Of a stretch of DNA of 36,948 nt, positions 1 through 8,796 are shown piece after piece. Each line of letters begins with the position of its first letter. Position 1 is the first letter of the stretch. The position numbers and the translations under genes are program-made. The notes beneath the pieces are model-generated. The model searched no databases. It was not told the origin of the DNA and saw only the letters and a program-made list of their open reading frames with translations. Location: the NCBI GenBank assembly GCA_001915025.1, contig MNDR01000073.1, positions 1 through 36,948 of the forward strand, read 5' to 3'. The DNA is from Gemmatimonadetes bacterium 13_2_20CM_2_65_7. Its GTDB lineage: Bacteria; Gemmatimonadota; Gemmatimonadetes; Gemmatimonadales; GWC2-71-9.

Positions 1-54
1 AAGGGCATCCGTCGCCATATGGTGATGCTGGAGCTGACGCTCCTGAACGCCTGA
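1..54 (+). CDS. C-terminal fragment of an unidentified protein
   Basis: Reading from base 1 in the first frame gives 17 residues ending in a TGA at 52-54, with mostly G or C at third codon positions as expected for coding DNA here. The gene starts outside the window. It would converge on the acyl-CoA dehydrogenase gene, whose stop lies 35 bases further on. The visible tail is too short to assign to a family. It could also be a chance open frame. Confidence 0.4.
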   Translation, partial: KGIRRHMVMLELTLLNA

Positions 55-89
55 AGAGTATTATGATCGCCCACCAAGCGGCGTAGCGG

Positions 90-1964
90 TCAGTCCGACA
101 GTTCTACGATATCCCGCTCCAACCACCGATGCTCGCCCGCGAGAATCTCCTGCGCGAGCTTGTAGGTCGGCACATCCTCGTTCCGTCGTAAACCGCTGAA
201 CTCCGCCCGCACGCGCCGCCGCGCCTGCCGGCAGAACACGTCAGCGAGCCGCACGGCGCGCGCGCCGGCCGCGGGATCGCGCGCTCGCAACGCCTGCGCC
301 CGCGCGCATGTCGCCGCCATCGCGAACAGCTCCGCCGCGACGTCCACCAGCCGGAACAACACCGACTGCCGCAGCTCCAGCTTCGGACCGAAGCGGACCA
401 TCGAGTGAAACACACCGCGCGCGAGCCGGCGGGCGCTGCGCTCGACGAAGCGAACGTGGCGGGCCAGTCGTCCGAATTCGGAATACCGCGGCCAGAATCC
501 CCAGCCGATCCAGCGCGAGGGATACCACCAACCGTAGAACGCCGCCGAGCGCGCGAGACCCGCGAGGCGCTCCTTGGTCGTCTTGCCGGGCAGGACGACG
601 TCACCCGCGACTTGGAGATGTTTGTCCACGGCTTCGCGCGCGATGAAGAGGTGCATGATCTCCGATGAACCTTCGAAGATCAGATTGATGCGGAAGTCGC
701 GCATGATGCGCTCGACCGGGACCGGAGCCTCGCCGCGCGCGCGCAGCGAGTCCGCGGTCTCGTACCCGCGGCCGCCACGGATCTGCACCGTGTCGTCGAT
801 GATGCGCCAGCCCGCCTCGGAGTTGTACAGCTTGGCGATCGCCGCCTCGAGCCGGATGTCGTAGCCACCCCGCTCGGCCATCGCGCCGCACAGCTCGGCC
901 ACCGCTTCCATCGCGAGCGTGTTCGCGGCCATGCGACCGAGCTTTTGGGCGATCGCATCGTGCTGGCCGATCGGCCGGCCCCACTGCACCCGCTCCGCCG
1001 CCCAGCGGCGCGCGATCTCCAGACAGCGCTTGCCCGCGGCGACCGAGGAAATCGGCAGCGTCAGGCGGCCCGTGTTGAGCGTGATGAGGGCGAGCTTCAG
1101 GCCTTTACCTTCGCCCCAGAGCACGTTCTCCTTCGGCACGCGGACGTTCGAGAAGCGAATCACCCCGTTGTACAGCGCCTTCAGTCCCATGAAGTGGCAG
1201 CGGTGAATCACCTCAACGCCGGGCCACTCCGTTTCGACAATGAAAGCGGTGATCTGCTTCTTCTCTTTCCCACCCACCATCTTCGACGGCGTCCGCGCCA
1301 TCACCACCAGCAGCTCGGCCTTCGTGCCGTTCGTGCACCAGAGTTTCTCGCCGTTCAGGATCCAGCCGTCGCCGTCGGCGCTGGGAATCGCCGTCGTCTC
1401 CATCGCGGCGGGATCGGACCCGACGCCATGCTCCGTAAGCGCGAACGCTGAAATCGCGCCCTTCGCGAGGCGCGGGAAGTATTTCTTTTTTTGCGCTTCG
1501 CTGCCGAACATCTTGAGCGGTTGCGGCACGCCGATCGACTGATGGGCGGAGAGGAGCGCGGTGAGCGATCCATCGATCGATGAGACGAGCTCGATCGCCT
1601 TCATGTACGAGAGCTGCGAGAGGCCGAGCCCGCCGTATTCGCGCGGAATCTTGATGCCGAAGGCGCCGAGCTGCCTCAGCCCGTCGATGACCTCTTCCGG
1701 AATCTCGCCTTCGCGATCGATGCGGTCGGAATCGACCCGCTCGCGCAGAAAGCGCTCGAGGCTATCGAGGAATGGTTTGGCGCGGGCGATTTCGGCGGGA
1801 TTCTGCTCGGGATAGGGATGGATGAGATCCATCCGCAGCTTGCCGAGGAAGAGGTCGCGCACGAAACTCGGCGCCGCCCACTCCTGCTCGCGCGCGGCCT
1901 CGGCCACTTCGCGCGCTTCATCCGCGCTGATCTTGCGTTTGGGTTCAGCGAGGCTGGTTGCCAT
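90..1964 (-). CDS. Acyl-CoA dehydrogenase, long (VLCAD/ACAD9-like) form
   Basis: The predicted 624-residue flavoprotein should catalyse alpha,beta-dehydrogenation of acyl-CoA thioesters in beta-oxidation and pass electrons to electron-transfer flavoprotein. The N-terminal helical domain covers about residues 60-170. The middle beta domain contains ALTEHGVGSD (175-184) and the LWCTNGTKAE stretch (208-217). The C-terminal helical domain carries QIRGGRGY (394-401) and FEGSSEIM (430-437), in which Glu431 sits at the usual catalytic-base position. Ordinary acyl-CoA dehydrogenases have about 380 residues. The extra roughly 180 C-terminal residues resemble the membrane-associating extension of very-long-chain enzymes, which suggests long-chain substrates (inference). 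The ATG at 1964 is preceded on its strand by GGAG only one base away, so the exact start is not firmly fixed. It is divergent from the M16 peptidase gene. Confidence 0.9.
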   Translation of the reverse strand: MATSLAEPKRKISADEAREVAEAAREQEWAAPSFVRDLFLGKLRMDLIHPYPEQNPAEIARAKPFLDSLERFLRERVDSDRIDREGEIPEEVIDGLRQLGAFGIKIPREYGGLGLSQLSYMKAIELVSSIDGSLTALLSAHQSIGVPQPLKMFGSEAQKKKYFPRLAKGAISAFALTEHGVGSDPAAMETTAIPSADGDGWILNGEKLWCTNGTKAELLVVMARTPSKMVGGKEKKQITAFIVETEWPGVEVIHRCHFMGLKALYNGVIRFSNVRVPKENVLWGEGKGLKLALITLNTGRLTLPISSVAAGKRCLEIARRWAAERVQWGRPIGQHDAIAQKLGRMAANTLAMEAVAELCGAMAERGGYDIRLEAAIAKLYNSEAGWRIIDDTVQIRGGRGYETADSLRARGEAPVPVERIMRDFRINLIFEGSSEIMHLFIAREAVDKHLQVAGDVVLPGKTTKERLAGLARSAAFYGWWYPSRWIGWGFWPRYSEFGRLARHVRFVERSARRLARGVFHSMVRFGPKLELRQSVLFRLVDVAAELFAMAATCARAQALRARDPAAGARAVRLADVFCRQARRRVRAEFSGLRRNEDVPTYKLAQEILAGEHRWLERDIVELSD

Positions 1965-2080
1965 GCTCCGTAAATGTAATACCCACCGCGGCTGGGGCGT
2001 CGGGGTTCCCTCCGGCGCGCCTGGCGGTATGTTCCTCCGCGTCCCAACCCGCCGTCAGCAAACACCATAGAGGAGATTTC

Positions 2081-4885
2081 ATGTCCCGCATAGCGTTACT
2101 CGCCCTCGCGCTCGGGGTCGTGGCCGCGTTGCCCGCACCCGCGCAGCGAGCGACCCGTGCCCGTCCCCGCGCCCGGGCGAGCGCACGCGCAACGGCGCGT
2201 TCAAGCCAGCCGGCGCCGATCGTGATCCCCTATCAACGGTTTGTGCTCAAGAACGGTCTGACGCTGCTGGTGCACGAGGACCACAAGGCGCCGATCGTCG
2301 CCGTGAACATCTGGTATCATGTCGGCTCGAAGAACGAGCGTCCCGGTCGCACCGGCTTCGCCCACCTGTTCGAGCATCTGATGTTCAACGGCAGCGAGCA
2401 CTTCAACGACGACTACTTCCAGCCGTTCGAGCGCATCGGCGCAACGGATCAGAACGGCACGACCAACGAGGATCGCACCAACTATTTCGAGAACGTGCCG
2501 ACCACCGCGCTCGACATCGCGCTGTGGATGGAGTCGGATCGCATGGGTCACCTCCTCGGGGTGATCGATACGGCGCGAGTCAACGAGCAGCGCGGCGTCG
2601 TGCAGAACGAAAAGCGGCAAGGTGAGAACCAGCCGTACGGGAAAGTCGACCTGCTGATGGCGGAAGCGACCTATCCGCCGGGACATCCCTATTCTTGGAC
2701 GGTGATCGGATCGATGGAAGACCTCGATGCCGCCAAGGTGGACGACGTGAAGGAGTGGTTTCGCACCTATTACGGACCGAACAATGCCGTCATCGTCCTC
2801 GCGGGCGACATCACACCGGAGACCGCGCGGCAAAAAGTCGAGCAGTACTTCGGCAATATTCCCGCGACGCCGCCGATCGCGAAACAGGAGACCTGGATCG
2901 CGAAACGCACCGGCTCGCATCGGCAAGTGATGCAGGACCGCGTGCCGCAGGCGCGCATCTACAAGGAATGGAACATCCCGCCATTCGGGTCACAGGACCA
3001 CGATTATCTCGACCAGCTGGTCACGGCCGTGCTGGCGCAGGGAAAAACGTCGCGGCTGTACCGGCGCCTGGTATACGATGAGCAGATCGCGACCGACGTC
3101 GTCTCGTACGTCGATTCACGCGAGATCGGCAGTCAGTTCGTCATTCGCGCGACGGTGAAGCCGGGCGGTGATCTCACGCGGGTCGAACGCGCCATCGACG
3201 CGGAGCTGGCGCGCTTCAATGGTAGTGGTCCGACGCCGAGCGAGCTGCGCCGTGTGAAGACGCAAGCCCGCGCCAACTTCATTCGCGGCGTCGAGCGGAT
3301 CGGTGGTTTCGGCGGCAAGTCGGATGTGCTGGCGATCAACGAGGTGTACGCCGGCAACGCCGACAACTATCTGGTGACCGAGCAGCGCGTTGCCGCCGCA
3401 ACCGCGGCGGATCTGCGCGGCGCGGCGGCCCGCTGGCTCAGCGACGGCGACTACGCGCTGGAGGTGCATCCGTACCCCGAGCTCGTGGCGAGTGCCAGCG
3501 ACGTCGATCGCTCCAAGCTGCCGGATGCCGGCACGCCCCCTGATGCGCGGTTTCCCGCACTCGAGCGCGCCACGCTGCCCAACGGGCTGAAGATCGTGCT
3601 CGCGCAGCGGCACTCGATTCCGCAAGTGAATCTCGCGCTGCTGGTGGACGCGGGGTACGCGGCCGATCAGTTCGGCGCGCCGGGAACCGCGAGCCTGGCG
3701 CTCGACATGCTGGATGAGGGCACCACCAAACGGACCGCGCTGCAGATCAGCGACACCCTGGCGCAACTGGGCGCGCAGCTCTTCACCAGCTCGCAGCTCG
3801 ATATCTCCCGCGTCGGCCTGTCCACGCTGAAAGACAATCTCGATCCGGCGCTCGACATCTTCGCCGAGGTCATTCTCCATCCGTCGTTCCCGCAGGCCGA
3901 TTTCCAGCGTCAGCAGCGGCAGCGGCTCGCGCGCATCCAGCGCGAAAAAGTCCAGCCGGTGTCGATGGCGCTGCGCGTATTCCCCGGATTGTTGTACGGG
4001 GCCGGGCACGCGTACGGCAATCCATTGACCGGGTCGGGGACGGAACAGTCAGTGTCCGCGATGACGCGTGATGACCTGGCGCGTTTCCAGCGCACTTGGT
4101 TCAAACCGAATCACGCGACACTCGTGATCGTGGGCGACGTCTCGCTGCGCGAGATTCAGCCCAAGCTGACCCGGCTGTTCAGCGGGTGGCCGAGCGGTGA
4201 TGTGCCGCAGAAGAACATCGGCACCGTTCTCGATCAACCCAAGCCGATCGTCTACATCCTCGACCGGCCCGGTGCGGAGCAGTCGGTGATTCTCGCGGCC
4301 GACCTCGCCGCGCCGAAGGCGAATCCGCACGAGTACGCGATCGAGTCGATGACATCGCTGCTGGGCGGCCAGTTCACGTCGCGGGTCAACATGAACCTAC
4401 GCGAAGCGAAGCACTGGTCCTACGGTGCGTTCACGTTCATCTGGGATGCCCGCGGGCAACGGCCGTTCATCGCCTATGCGCCGGTGCAGACCGATAAGAC
4501 CAAGGAATCGATGGTTGAAGTCGACCGCGAGCTGCGTGGGATTCTAGGGTCCCGGCCGATCGATGCGGGCGAGTTGTCGAAAGCGCAGGCGAATCTCACG
4601 CTCACGTTGCCAGGCAACTGGGAGACGATGGATGCGGTGGCGGGCTCAATCGAGCAGCTCGTGACCTTTGGATTGGACGATCGGTACTTCGACACCTACG
4701 CCCAGCGCATCCGCAGCCTGACGATTCCCGACGCGACCACCGCGGCCGCCGAAACGATTCGTCCGGATCATCTGGTGTGGGTGGTGGTGGGGGATCGTTC
4801 CAAGATCGAAGCCGGGATTCGTGAGCTGAACTTCGGCGAGATTCGCTTCCTCGACGCGGACGGCAAGCCGCTGGCGTCGCGGTAA
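2081..4885 (+). CDS. Secreted two-domain M16 zinc metallopeptidase
   Basis: The 934-residue protein starts at ATG 2081, with AGGAG at 2071-2075 five bases upstream. An upstream in-frame start at 1958 would overlap the divergent promoter region and lacks a ribosome site. Residues 1-22 form a signal peptide, followed by an Arg/Ala-rich linker to about residue 45. The first M16 unit carries the inverted zinc motif HLFEH (His95, Glu98, His99) and a downstream Glu177 in VVQNEKRQ as third ligand. The second unit (from about residue 505) has the same fold pattern, but the corresponding segment reads LALDMLDEG and lacks the metal-binding histidines, so it is the usual inactive partner that closes the chamber. 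Such periplasmic peptidases degrade peptides that enter or leave the envelope. The gene is followed by two hairpins. Confidence 0.92.
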   Translation: MSRIALLALALGVVAALPAPAQRATRARPRARASARATARSSQPAPIVIPYQRFVLKNGLTLLVHEDHKAPIVAVNIWYHVGSKNERPGRTGFAHLFEHLMFNGSEHFNDDYFQPFERIGATDQNGTTNEDRTNYFENVPTTALDIALWMESDRMGHLLGVIDTARVNEQRGVVQNEKRQGENQPYGKVDLLMAEATYPPGHPYSWTVIGSMEDLDAAKVDDVKEWFRTYYGPNNAVIVLAGDITPETARQKVEQYFGNIPATPPIAKQETWIAKRTGSHRQVMQDRVPQARIYKEWNIPPFGSQDHDYLDQLVTAVLAQGKTSRLYRRLVYDEQIATDVVSYVDSREIGSQFVIRATVKPGGDLTRVERAIDAELARFNGSGPTPSELRRVKTQARANFIRGVERIGGFGGKSDVLAINEVYAGNADNYLVTEQRVAAATAADLRGAAARWLSDGDYALEVHPYPELVASASDVDRSKLPDAGTPPDARFPALERATLPNGLKIVLAQRHSIPQVNLALLVDAGYAADQFGAPGTASLALDMLDEGTTKRTALQISDTLAQLGAQLFTSSQLDISRVGLSTLKDNLDPALDIFAEVILHPSFPQADFQRQQRQRLARIQREKVQPVSMALRVFPGLLYGAGHAYGNPLTGSGTEQSVSAMTRDDLARFQRTWFKPNHATLVIVGDVSLREIQPKLTRLFSGWPSGDVPQKNIGTVLDQPKPIVYILDRPGAEQSVILAADLAAPKANPHEYAIESMTSLLGGQFTSRVNMNLREAKHWSYGAFTFIWDARGQRPFIAYAPVQTDKTKESMVEVDRELRGILGSRPIDAGELSKAQANLTLTLPGNWETMDAVAGSIEQLVTFGLDDRYFDTYAQRIRSLTIPDATTAAAETIRPDHLVWVVVGDRSKIEAGIRELNFGEIRFLDADGKPLASR

Positions 4886-4903
4886 ACCTCACCCCCTGAC
4901 TTG

Positions 4904-4921
4904 GCTGTTTTTTTAAACAGC
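4904..4921. repeat. Perfect 7-bp inverted repeat with T4 loop
   Basis: GCTGTTT at 4904-4910 and AAACAGC at 4915-4921 are exact reverse complements separated by TTTT. This lies 19 bases after the M16 peptidase stop. It could be a small operator or part of a two-hairpin termination region with the stronger stem at 4941-4970. There is no T-tract after it, so it is not a classical terminator by itself. Confidence 0.6.
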
Positions 4922-4940
4922 AGGGAACGTAGTCGGAGTT

Positions 4941-4974
4941 ACGGGATGGGAGTAAGTTCTCCCGTCCCGTTTTC
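4941..4974 (+). terminator. Intrinsic-terminator-like hairpin before the amidohydrolase gene
   Basis: The arms 4941-4952 (ACGGGATGGGAG) and 4959-4970 (CTCCCGTCCCGT) pair over 12 bp with a single G-U wobble, a 6-base loop, and TTTTC following. This is a convincing rho-independent terminator for the M16 peptidase transcript. It ends only a few bases before the ribosome site (GGAG 4979-4982) of the next gene, leaving no room for a promoter between them. It may therefore act as an attenuator, or the downstream promoter may lie inside or before the stem. Confidence 0.7.
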
Positions 4975-4987
4975 TTGTGGAGATCTC

Positions 4988-6283
4988 GTGCGCACGCTTT
5001 CCCTAGTCCTCCTGTTCAGCGCCACAACGTCCGTGTTTCTCGTGGCGCAAACACCGTCGCCTCAGCAGACGCTCATCAAAGCCGGCCGGCTGGTGGATGG
5101 CCGCTCGCAGCAGGTGCAGACGAATGTCGCCATCCTGGTCGAGGGTGAGCGCATCAAGGCGGTCGGGGCCGTCGCTCAGCTCCAGAGTCAGGCGCCGAAC
5201 GCGCGCATCATCGATCTCTCCCAGATGACCGTCCTCCCCGGGCTCATCGACGCGCATACGCATCTCCTGCTCCAGGGCGATATCACGTCACAGGAATACG
5301 AAGATCAGCTGCTCAAGCAATCCATTCCGTACCGCGCCGTTCTCGCGGCCCGCAACGCGCGGCTATCGCTCGAGCACGGCTTCACGGCGCTTCGCGACGT
5401 CGAGACCGAAGGCGCGATGTACGCCGACGTCGACGTGAAACTGGCCGTGAACCGGGGCGAGGTGCCGGGACCGCGGATCTTCGCGTCGACGCGCGCGATG
5501 GCCCCGACGGGGATGTATCCGATCGGGACGCCGAACTGGGAGATCGAGCTGCCGCACGGCGTGCAAACGGTGGACGGCGTCGATAACGCGCGACTCGCGG
5601 TGCGCGAGCAAGTGCAGCACGGCGCCGACTGGATCAAGTACTACAGCGACCGCCGCTACTTCTTCGGGCCCCCCCCCGACAGTGTGCTCCACAGCTGGGT
5701 GAACTTCACCGACGCCGAAGCGAAGGCGATCGTGGACGAAGCGCACCGGTTGGGTCGCGGTGTGGCGGCGCACGCGATTGGTTCGGACGGCATCGCGGCC
5801 GCGCTGCGCGCCGGCGTCAACTCGATCGAGCACGGCGATGGACTCACCGACTCGCTCATCGACGTGATGGTGAAGAACAACGTCTACTGGGTGCCCACCG
5901 TGACCGTCGGCGTGCACGTCCTGCCGCGCGGCGGTGTGTGGCCGGCGCTGGTCGCGCTCGAGCGGCGTGCGTTCGGCAAGGCGCTCCGCAAAGGCGTCAA
6001 GATCGCGATGGGGACCGACGTCGGCGGATTTCCGTGGACCGAGATCAATCAGGCGAAGGAATTCGAGTATTACGTGCAGTACGGCATGACGCCGATGCAG
6101 GCGATTCAGTCCGGCACGTCCGTCGCCGCGGCGCTCCTCGGACAAGAACAGAACATCGGCGCGATTGCGCCCGGACTCTACGCGGACATCATTGCGGTCG
6201 CGGGCGATCCGACGCGCGACATCACGGAACTGCAACGGGTCAAGTTCGTTATGAAGGGCGGCGCCGTGTACCTTTCCCAATAG
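4988..6283 (+). CDS. Secreted amidohydrolase (imidazolonepropionase-like metal-dependent hydrolase)
   Basis: I chose GTG 4988 because GGAG lies five bases upstream and the product then opens with a clean signal peptide (MRTLSLVLLFSATTSVFLVA, residues 1-20). Longer in-frame starts at 4901 or 4946 run through the terminator hairpin and add a non-signal leader. The 431-residue TIM-barrel enzyme shows HxH in GLIDAHTH (His90, His92), a candidate carbamylated Lys217 in GADWIKYY, His262 and His282 in the two later strands, and Asp344 in MGTDVGG. This is the subtype I-like binuclear amidohydrolase pattern, used for C-N hydrolysis in dipeptidase or prolidase-like relatives. The substrate is not identifiable. 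A run of nine C residues lies inside the gene at 5669-5677. The stop overlaps the next gene's GTG by one base. Confidence 0.88.
   Translation: MRTLSLVLLFSATTSVFLVAQTPSPQQTLIKAGRLVDGRSQQVQTNVAILVEGERIKAVGAVAQLQSQAPNARIIDLSQMTVLPGLIDAHTHLLLQGDITSQEYEDQLLKQSIPYRAVLAARNARLSLEHGFTALRDVETEGAMYADVDVKLAVNRGEVPGPRIFASTRAMAPTGMYPIGTPNWEIELPHGVQTVDGVDNARLAVREQVQHGADWIKYYSDRRYFFGPPPDSVLHSWVNFTDAEAKAIVDEAHRLGRGVAAHAIGSDGIAAALRAGVNSIEHGDGLTDSLIDVMVKNNVYWVPTVTVGVHVLPRGGVWPALVALERRAFGKALRKGVKIAMGTDVGGFPWTEINQAKEFEYYVQYGMTPMQAIQSGTSVAAALLGQEQNIGAIAPGLYADIIAVAGDPTRDITELQRVKFVMKGGAVYLSQ
5669..5677 (+). repeat. C9 homopolymer tract inside the amidohydrolase gene
   Basis: Nine consecutive C residues encode part of a proline run (about residues 228-230). 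A single-base slip would truncate the enzyme before its later metal ligands. It may be an incidental result of high GC. Confidence 0.7.
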
Positions 6284-8796
6284 TGAGACGATTAGTCGTC
6301 GGGCTCCTCCTGAGCTTCGGCGCCGCCGGTGTCGCGCGCGGGCAGCTGTCTCCACCCGGCACCGGCGGCGTTGTTGCATTGGCGAGTCTGCTGCGGCAGC
6401 TCGGCAGCAACAAACGCGTGCTCCTGATCGGCGCGCATCCCGACGACGAGGACACCCAACTCCTGGTCCTGCTCGCCCGCGGCATGGGCGCGCAAGCGGC
6501 GTACCTGTCGTTGAGCCGGGGAGAAGGGGGGCAGAATCTGATCGGACCGGAGCTCGGGGCGGAGCTCGGCGTCATCCGCACCGAAGAGCTGCTCTCGGCG
6601 CGTGAGCTGGACGGCGCGCGGCAGTTTTTCACGCGCGCCTACGACTTTGGATACTCGAAGACGGCGGACGAAACATTCCGCTTCTGGCCGCGCGATTCCA
6701 TCCTCAAAGACGTCGTCGACATCATCCGCCGCTTCCGCCCGCAAATCATCATCTCCGTCTTCTCGGGAACGCCGGCGGACGGCCATGGCCAACATCAGGT
6801 CTCCGGAATTGTGGCGCGGCAGGCGTTCGACCTGATGCGCGACTCCGCGGGAGGTCCGCTCAAGTTCTATCGCTCCACCCGGGGCGACACGTCGGCGACC
6901 ACACTCGCGCTGCCGGTGGGCGTCCTCGATGCGATCCTCGGGCAATCATACTTCCAGATCGCGATGGCGAGTCGCAGCCGGCATCGCTCGCAGGACATGG
7001 GTCAGCTGCAACGCGCCGGACCCGCCACCGCGCGCGTCGCGCTGGTCGCGACCAAGCCGGGCATGACCCCGACGAATGAGCCGTCGGTGTTCGCCGGTGT
7101 GGATACGGCGGTCCGCGTGCCCGGTTACGCGGCGCTGATCGACTCCGCGCGTGCTGTGCTGACGCCATGGCGGCCGGCCGCGACGCTGCCGTATCTCGTG
7201 CGCGCGTTGCGCGTACTCGGCTCGGCGGACCCGGAGCAGCGGAGCGTACTCGAGCGGGCGCTCGCGATTGCCGCCGGGGTCAGCATCGATGGCACGGCGG
7301 ATGATGGCATCGTGACGCAGGGCGAGCGCTTGCAAATCGAGGTCGGTATCTGGAACGCGGGCGACAGCGCGGTGCGCGTCGATAGCATCAACGTCGGCGC
7401 GCCCGCGGGGTGGACGCTGGAACGGCTCGAATCCGGGATGCCGGCCGTGTCGCCGGGCGCTGTCGTCACCCGCCGCTTTGTCCTCACGGTCGCGCGGGAC
7501 GCGGAGCGGACGCAGCCCTATTTCCTGAGGCGGCCGCTCACGAATCGCGGTGGTCTGTACGATTGGTCGACGGTGCCCGCTGCGGTTCGTGGCCTGCCCT
7601 TCGAACCGCCGCCGGTAACTGCGACCGTGCGCCTGTTCATCGGCGGCGAGCCGGTGACGCTGACGCGCGAAGTCGTCTATCGCTATCGTGACCAGGCGAT
7701 CGGGGAAATCCGGCGGCCCATTTTCGTCACGCGCGATCTCGACGTCGCGATCACGCCTGACGAGCTGCTGTGGCCGATCGATGGTGGATCCCGGGAGCCG
7801 CGGCACTTCACAGTCACCACTACCAACCGGACACGCGGCTCGATCGCCGCTCGCGCAGCGGTCACTGCCCCCGTCGGCTGGCCCATCCCTGCCGCCGAGA
7901 GTCTCGCGTTTGCGCGCGAGGACGAATCGAAGAGTGTCACCGTGGCGGTCGCGCCGCCGGCTGCGGACAGCCTCAAGCCGGGGATGCATGATGTTCGCGC
8001 GGCAGCGATGACGAGCGACGCAGGGGCGGGGGGGGGGGGACGCAAGCTCGACGGCTGGCTCGAGATCATCGACTATCCCCACATCCGGCCGCGGGCGTTG
8101 TCCCACACCTCGGTGGCGCAAGTTCGGGTCGCGCGTCTTGTGCTTCCCGCGCTCTCGCGCGTCGGCTACGTGCGCGGAGCGGCCGACCGCGTTCCCGAAG
8201 CGCTGCTCGCGGTCGGCGTGCCGGTCGAGCTGATCGGTCCCGATTCTCTCGCCCGCGGCGATCTGTCGCGCTACGACGCGATCGTCATCGGCAGTCGCGC
8301 GTACGAAACCGACCCGGCGCTCGTCGCCAACAACGGACGAGTGCTCGAGTACGGGAAGAACGGCGGGCTGTTGATCGTGCAGTACCAGCAGTACCCGTTC
8401 GTGGACGGCGGCTTTGCGCCCTACCCGCTGCACATTGCTCGGCCGCACGATCGGGTGACCGACGAAAACGCCGCGGTGACCGCGCTCGATCCCGCCCATC
8501 CGGTATTTCATTATCCCAACGAGATCGGTCCGGACGACTGGCGCGGTTGGGTTCAGGAGCGTGGCCTCTACTTCGCGCACGACTGGGACACGACCTACGT
8601 GCCGGTGCTCGAGATGCACGATCCGCCGCCGAATCCCCCGCAGGAGCTGAAGGGTGGGCTGCTCGTGGCTCCCGTTGGCCGCGGCACTTACGTGTACACG
8701 GGCTTGAGCTTCTTCCGGCAACTGCCGGCTGGCGTCCCCGGCGCATATCGGCTGTTTGTGAACTTGCTGGGTCTCAAGCGGCGGAATGTTCCGTAA
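6283..8796 (+). CDS. Secreted PIG-L (LmbE-like) deacetylase with large C-terminal extension
   Basis: The gene starts at GTG 6283, sharing its first base with the upstream TAG (TAGTG), so it is probably translationally coupled. The 837-residue product has a signal peptide (residues 1-20). Its PIG-L domain covers about 45-260 with the zinc motif AHPDDE (51-56) and a third ligand in DGHGQHQ (His168/His171). This family removes N-acetyl groups from amino sugars such as GlcNAc conjugates. Residues about 330-620 look like immunoglobulin-like beta modules. A C-terminal Rossmann-like region (about 620-830, with YDAIVIGSRAYE) resembles a class I glutamine-amidotransferase/ThuA-like fold. A G12 tract at 8028-8039 encodes a glycine linker before that last domain. 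The extracytoplasmic location and the preceding amidohydrolase suggest processing of imported or cell-wall glycans or glycopeptides (inference). Confidence 0.88.
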   Translation: MRRLVVGLLLSFGAAGVARGQLSPPGTGGVVALASLLRQLGSNKRVLLIGAHPDDEDTQLLVLLARGMGAQAAYLSLSRGEGGQNLIGPELGAELGVIRTEELLSARELDGARQFFTRAYDFGYSKTADETFRFWPRDSILKDVVDIIRRFRPQIIISVFSGTPADGHGQHQVSGIVARQAFDLMRDSAGGPLKFYRSTRGDTSATTLALPVGVLDAILGQSYFQIAMASRSRHRSQDMGQLQRAGPATARVALVATKPGMTPTNEPSVFAGVDTAVRVPGYAALIDSARAVLTPWRPAATLPYLVRALRVLGSADPEQRSVLERALAIAAGVSIDGTADDGIVTQGERLQIEVGIWNAGDSAVRVDSINVGAPAGWTLERLESGMPAVSPGAVVTRRFVLTVARDAERTQPYFLRRPLTNRGGLYDWSTVPAAVRGLPFEPPPVTATVRLFIGGEPVTLTREVVYRYRDQAIGEIRRPIFVTRDLDVAITPDELLWPIDGGSREPRHFTVTTTNRTRGSIAARAAVTAPVGWPIPAAESLAFAREDESKSVTVAVAPPAADSLKPGMHDVRAAAMTSDAGAGGGGRKLDGWLEIIDYPHIRPRALSHTSVAQVRVARLVLPALSRVGYVRGAADRVPEALLAVGVPVELIGPDSLARGDLSRYDAIVIGSRAYETDPALVANNGRVLEYGKNGGLLIVQYQQYPFVDGGFAPYPLHIARPHDRVTDENAAVTALDPAHPVFHYPNEIGPDDWRGWVQERGLYFAHDWDTTYVPVLEMHDPPPNPPQELKGGLLVAPVGRGTYVYTGLSFFRQLPAGVPGAYRLFVNLLGLKRRNVP
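8028..8039 (+). repeat. G12 homopolymer tract inside the PIG-L gene
   Basis: Twelve consecutive G residues encode a glycine linker between the beta modules and the C-terminal Rossmann-like region of the PIG-L protein. Tracts of this length are prone to slippage in replication and also in sequencing. A plus or minus one change would remove the C-terminal domain. Confidence 0.8.

Noticed and set aside
1965-2080. Sigma-70 promoters between the dehydrogenase and peptidase genes
   Set aside because: TATTAC on the minus strand resembles a -10 box but has no matching -35, so I could not support a call.
5938-6282. N-terminal extension of the PIG-L frame
   Set aside because: It lies inside the amidohydrolase gene in another frame, is Arg-rich, and would bury the clear signal peptide starting at GTG 6283.
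6946-8721. 591-residue minus-strand open frame opposite the PIG-L gene
   Set aside because: Arg/His/Asp-rich composition with no recognisable domain. It is a shadow of the well-supported plus-strand gene.
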